From positions 1 through 6,470 of the forward strand of contig JAGRHM010000216.1 in the NCBI GenBank assembly GCA_020445005.1: a DNA stretch of 6,470 nt. The letters run 5' to 3'. Made by a program: the position numbers and the translations under genes. Below the pieces are notes generated by a model. It worked only from the letters and a program-made list of their open reading frames with translations. It did no database searches and had not been told where the DNA came from. Positions 5,194-6,470 of this stretch are shown here, piece by piece; the first letter of the stretch is position 1; each line of letters begins with the position of its first letter. Source of the stretch: Candidatus Competibacteraceae bacterium. GTDB taxonomy: Bacteria > Pseudomonadota > Gammaproteobacteria > Competibacterales > Competibacteraceae.

Positions 5194-6470
5194 ATGCAGG
5201 CAATAACCGACGGGCAAGGATGGGCGACAGTTCAGCGACGAGCGCCATTCAAAACTGCGTTATACATGGTGGGATTGTTAATGATCCTGTTCAGCGCCAC
5301 CATGCTGCCGCCCATTGCGGTCGCCTGGTGGTATGACGGCTATGACGTAGTCACCCCTTTTGCGGAAACCTTCGGGGCGACCCTGGGATTCGGGCTACTT
5401 TGCTGGTTGCCGGTGTGTCGGCTCAAACCGGACTTGCGCAACCGGGATGGTTTTGTAGTGGTCGTTGCGTTTTGGGTGTTGCTCTCCTTGTTGGGCGCGA
5501 TACCGTTTATGTTGGCTGAACATCCACACATGCGCTTGGTGGATGCCGTGTTTGAAACTGCTTCTGGTTTGACGACCACGGGCGCCACCATTCTTTCCGG
5601 CCTCGATGCGTTGCCCAAAGCTATTTTGTACTATCGGGCGCAACTGAATCTGCTTGGTGGCATGGGGGTAGTGGTATTAGCAGTCGCCTTGCTACCCATG
5701 CTGGGGGTGGGCGGGATGCAACTCTACAAAGCGGAGACGCCGGGGCCAATGAAGGATGAGAAACTGACGCCGCGCATCACCGAGACCGCCAAGAACCTCT
5801 GGGTGATCTACTTCGGTTTGAATGTGGCCTGTGCGCTATCGTTTTGGGCGGCCGGCATGAGCTTATTTGATGCGGTTTGCCACAGCTTTTCCACGTTGGC
5901 CCTCGGCGGATTTTCCACCCACGATGACAGTATCGGCTATTTCCACAGTCTGAATATTGAGCTGATTTCCGGAATTTTCACCTTGATCGCTGCAGTTAAT
6001 TTTACGCTGTACTTTATGGCCTTACGCGCTGGTAGCCTGCGGGTCGTGTTTCGGGATGCGGAATTTCGGTTTTTCCTGGCCGTGATCGGCGGAATTGTCG
6101 CGGTTACTTGTGCGTACCTCTATTTCAGCGGCGCATTTCCGCTGTGGGAGTCGCTCCATCATGGTTTTTTCCAGAGTCTTTCCATTGTGACCAGCAATGG
6201 TCATACAACGGCTGGCTATTCGGATTGGCCGTTTTTCGTGGCCTTGTTATTGCTGCTGGGCAGCTTTTTCGGTGGTTGCGTCGGATCGACGTGCGGCGGC
6301 ATTAAGGCGATCCGTTTTCTCTTGTTGTACAAGCAAAGTGTGCGCGAGATCCGGTTGCTGATTCGCCCCACCGCGCAAATCGCCGTCAAATTGGGTAATC
6401 GCCCAATTCCTGATCGGGTCATGCAGGCAGTGTGGGGATTTTACTATCTCTATATCTTCTGCTACTGCGC
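5194..6470 (+). CDS. trkH: Potassium uptake protein TrkH, second tandem copy (3' end outside window)
   Basis: The frame is open from ATG 5194 to the window edge (425 complete codons) with no stop or frameshift. It aligns end to end with the first copy, at about two-thirds identity by eye. Long stretches are unchanged, such as TPGPMKDEKLTPRITETAKN and GGCVGSTCGGIKAIRFLLLY. Pore filters seen are TTTGAT (127-132), STLALGGF (233-240) and TSNGHTTAGY (333-342); the fourth repeat is cut off. Its N-terminal tail is short: about 22 residues precede LYMVGLLMILFSATML, against about 49 in copy one. The start has only a weak ribosome binding site (AAGATA some 10 nt upstream), but the frame and homology support it. 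Loop 3 differs clearly from copy one and is three residues shorter just after the filter. The divergence shows an old duplication, with both copies kept under selection. It is most likely a second K+ channel subunit able to share TrkA; a heterodimer is possible because TrkH acts as a dimer. Confidence 0.93.
   Translation, partial: MQAITDGQGWATVQRRAPFKTALYMVGLLMILFSATMLPPIAVAWWYDGYDVVTPFAETFGATLGFGLLCWLPVCRLKPDLRNRDGFVVVVAFWVLLSLLGAIPFMLAEHPHMRLVDAVFETASGLTTTGATILSGLDALPKAILYYRAQLNLLGGMGVVVLAVALLPMLGVGGMQLYKAETPGPMKDEKLTPRITETAKNLWVIYFGLNVACALSFWAAGMSLFDAVCHSFSTLALGGFSTHDDSIGYFHSLNIELISGIFTLIAAVNFTLYFMALRAGSLRVVFRDAEFRFFLAVIGGIVAVTCAYLYFSGAFPLWESLHHGFFQSLSIVTSNGHTTAGYSDWPFFVALLLLLGSFFGGCVGSTCGGIKAIRFLLLYKQSVREIRLLIRPTAQIAVKLGNRPIPDRVMQAVWGFYYLYIFCYC

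Noticed and set aside
5340..5643. Minus-strand open frames within the second trkH
   Set aside because: A closely similar antisense frame occurs at the equivalent place in the first copy only because the sense sequences are homologous; the sense membrane protein explains the conservation.
3552..6470. Large direct repeat possibly due to assembly duplication
   Set aside because: The copies differ at many positions, including synonymous sites, loop lengths and N-termini, so this is a true old gene duplication.

Overview
The window reads as chromosomal DNA of a gammaproteobacterium. A monothiol glutaredoxin of the Grx4 type, a PrmC very close to the enterobacterial one and TrkH-type potassium transporters all have that character. 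Base composition is moderately GC-rich throughout, with no obvious foreign island. A lineage near the Competibacteraceae or purple sulfur bacteria is only an impression from protein style. No mobile element, CRISPR array, rRNA or tRNA was seen.

Layout. 1-182 is the C-terminal half of a Grx4-family glutaredoxin (+), followed by a GC-rich hairpin at 201-221. 183-448 is an unusually structured leader: an extended -10 promoter candidate, a long imperfect hairpin (297-339), a trinucleotide repeat (CAT)7(TAT)3, and a short open frame with ten consecutive Ile codons. It ends at a good ribosome binding site for an unrecognised 154-residue protein (449-913, +). A short intergenic region with a direct and inverted C-rich repeat (948-990) precedes prmC (1037-1894, +), the release-factor glutamine methyltransferase. 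Next is a small HMA-like fold protein without the usual metal-binding loop (1971-2381, +). Its stop overlaps, tail to tail, a UgpC/MalK-type ABC ATPase on the minus strand (2375-3514). Only 37 bp separate the ATPase start from a divergent trkH (3552-5135, +). A second, diverged trkH copy follows in tandem (5194 to the window edge, +).

How the genes relate. The strongest functional unit is the tandem trkH pair. Both are ion-conducting subunits of a Trk potassium uptake system and are about two-thirds identical by eye. They differ at the second and third pore loops, which suggests different ion selectivity or regulation. The ABC ATPase has no permease or binding protein in the window, so its partners lie elsewhere. 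Glutaredoxin, the unknown protein, PrmC and the HMA-like protein share a strand but have gaps of 75-266 bp and their own candidate signals, so they are probably separate transcripts.

Most likely novel element. The 280-450 leader could be a translated attenuator controlling the unknown protein: a pyrimidine patch that could mask the Shine-Dalgarno lies directly before the run of Ile codons. This is a hypothesis built from base pairing seen in the sequence. The leader frame has no clear ribosome binding site, and the repeat could be an ordinary microsatellite.
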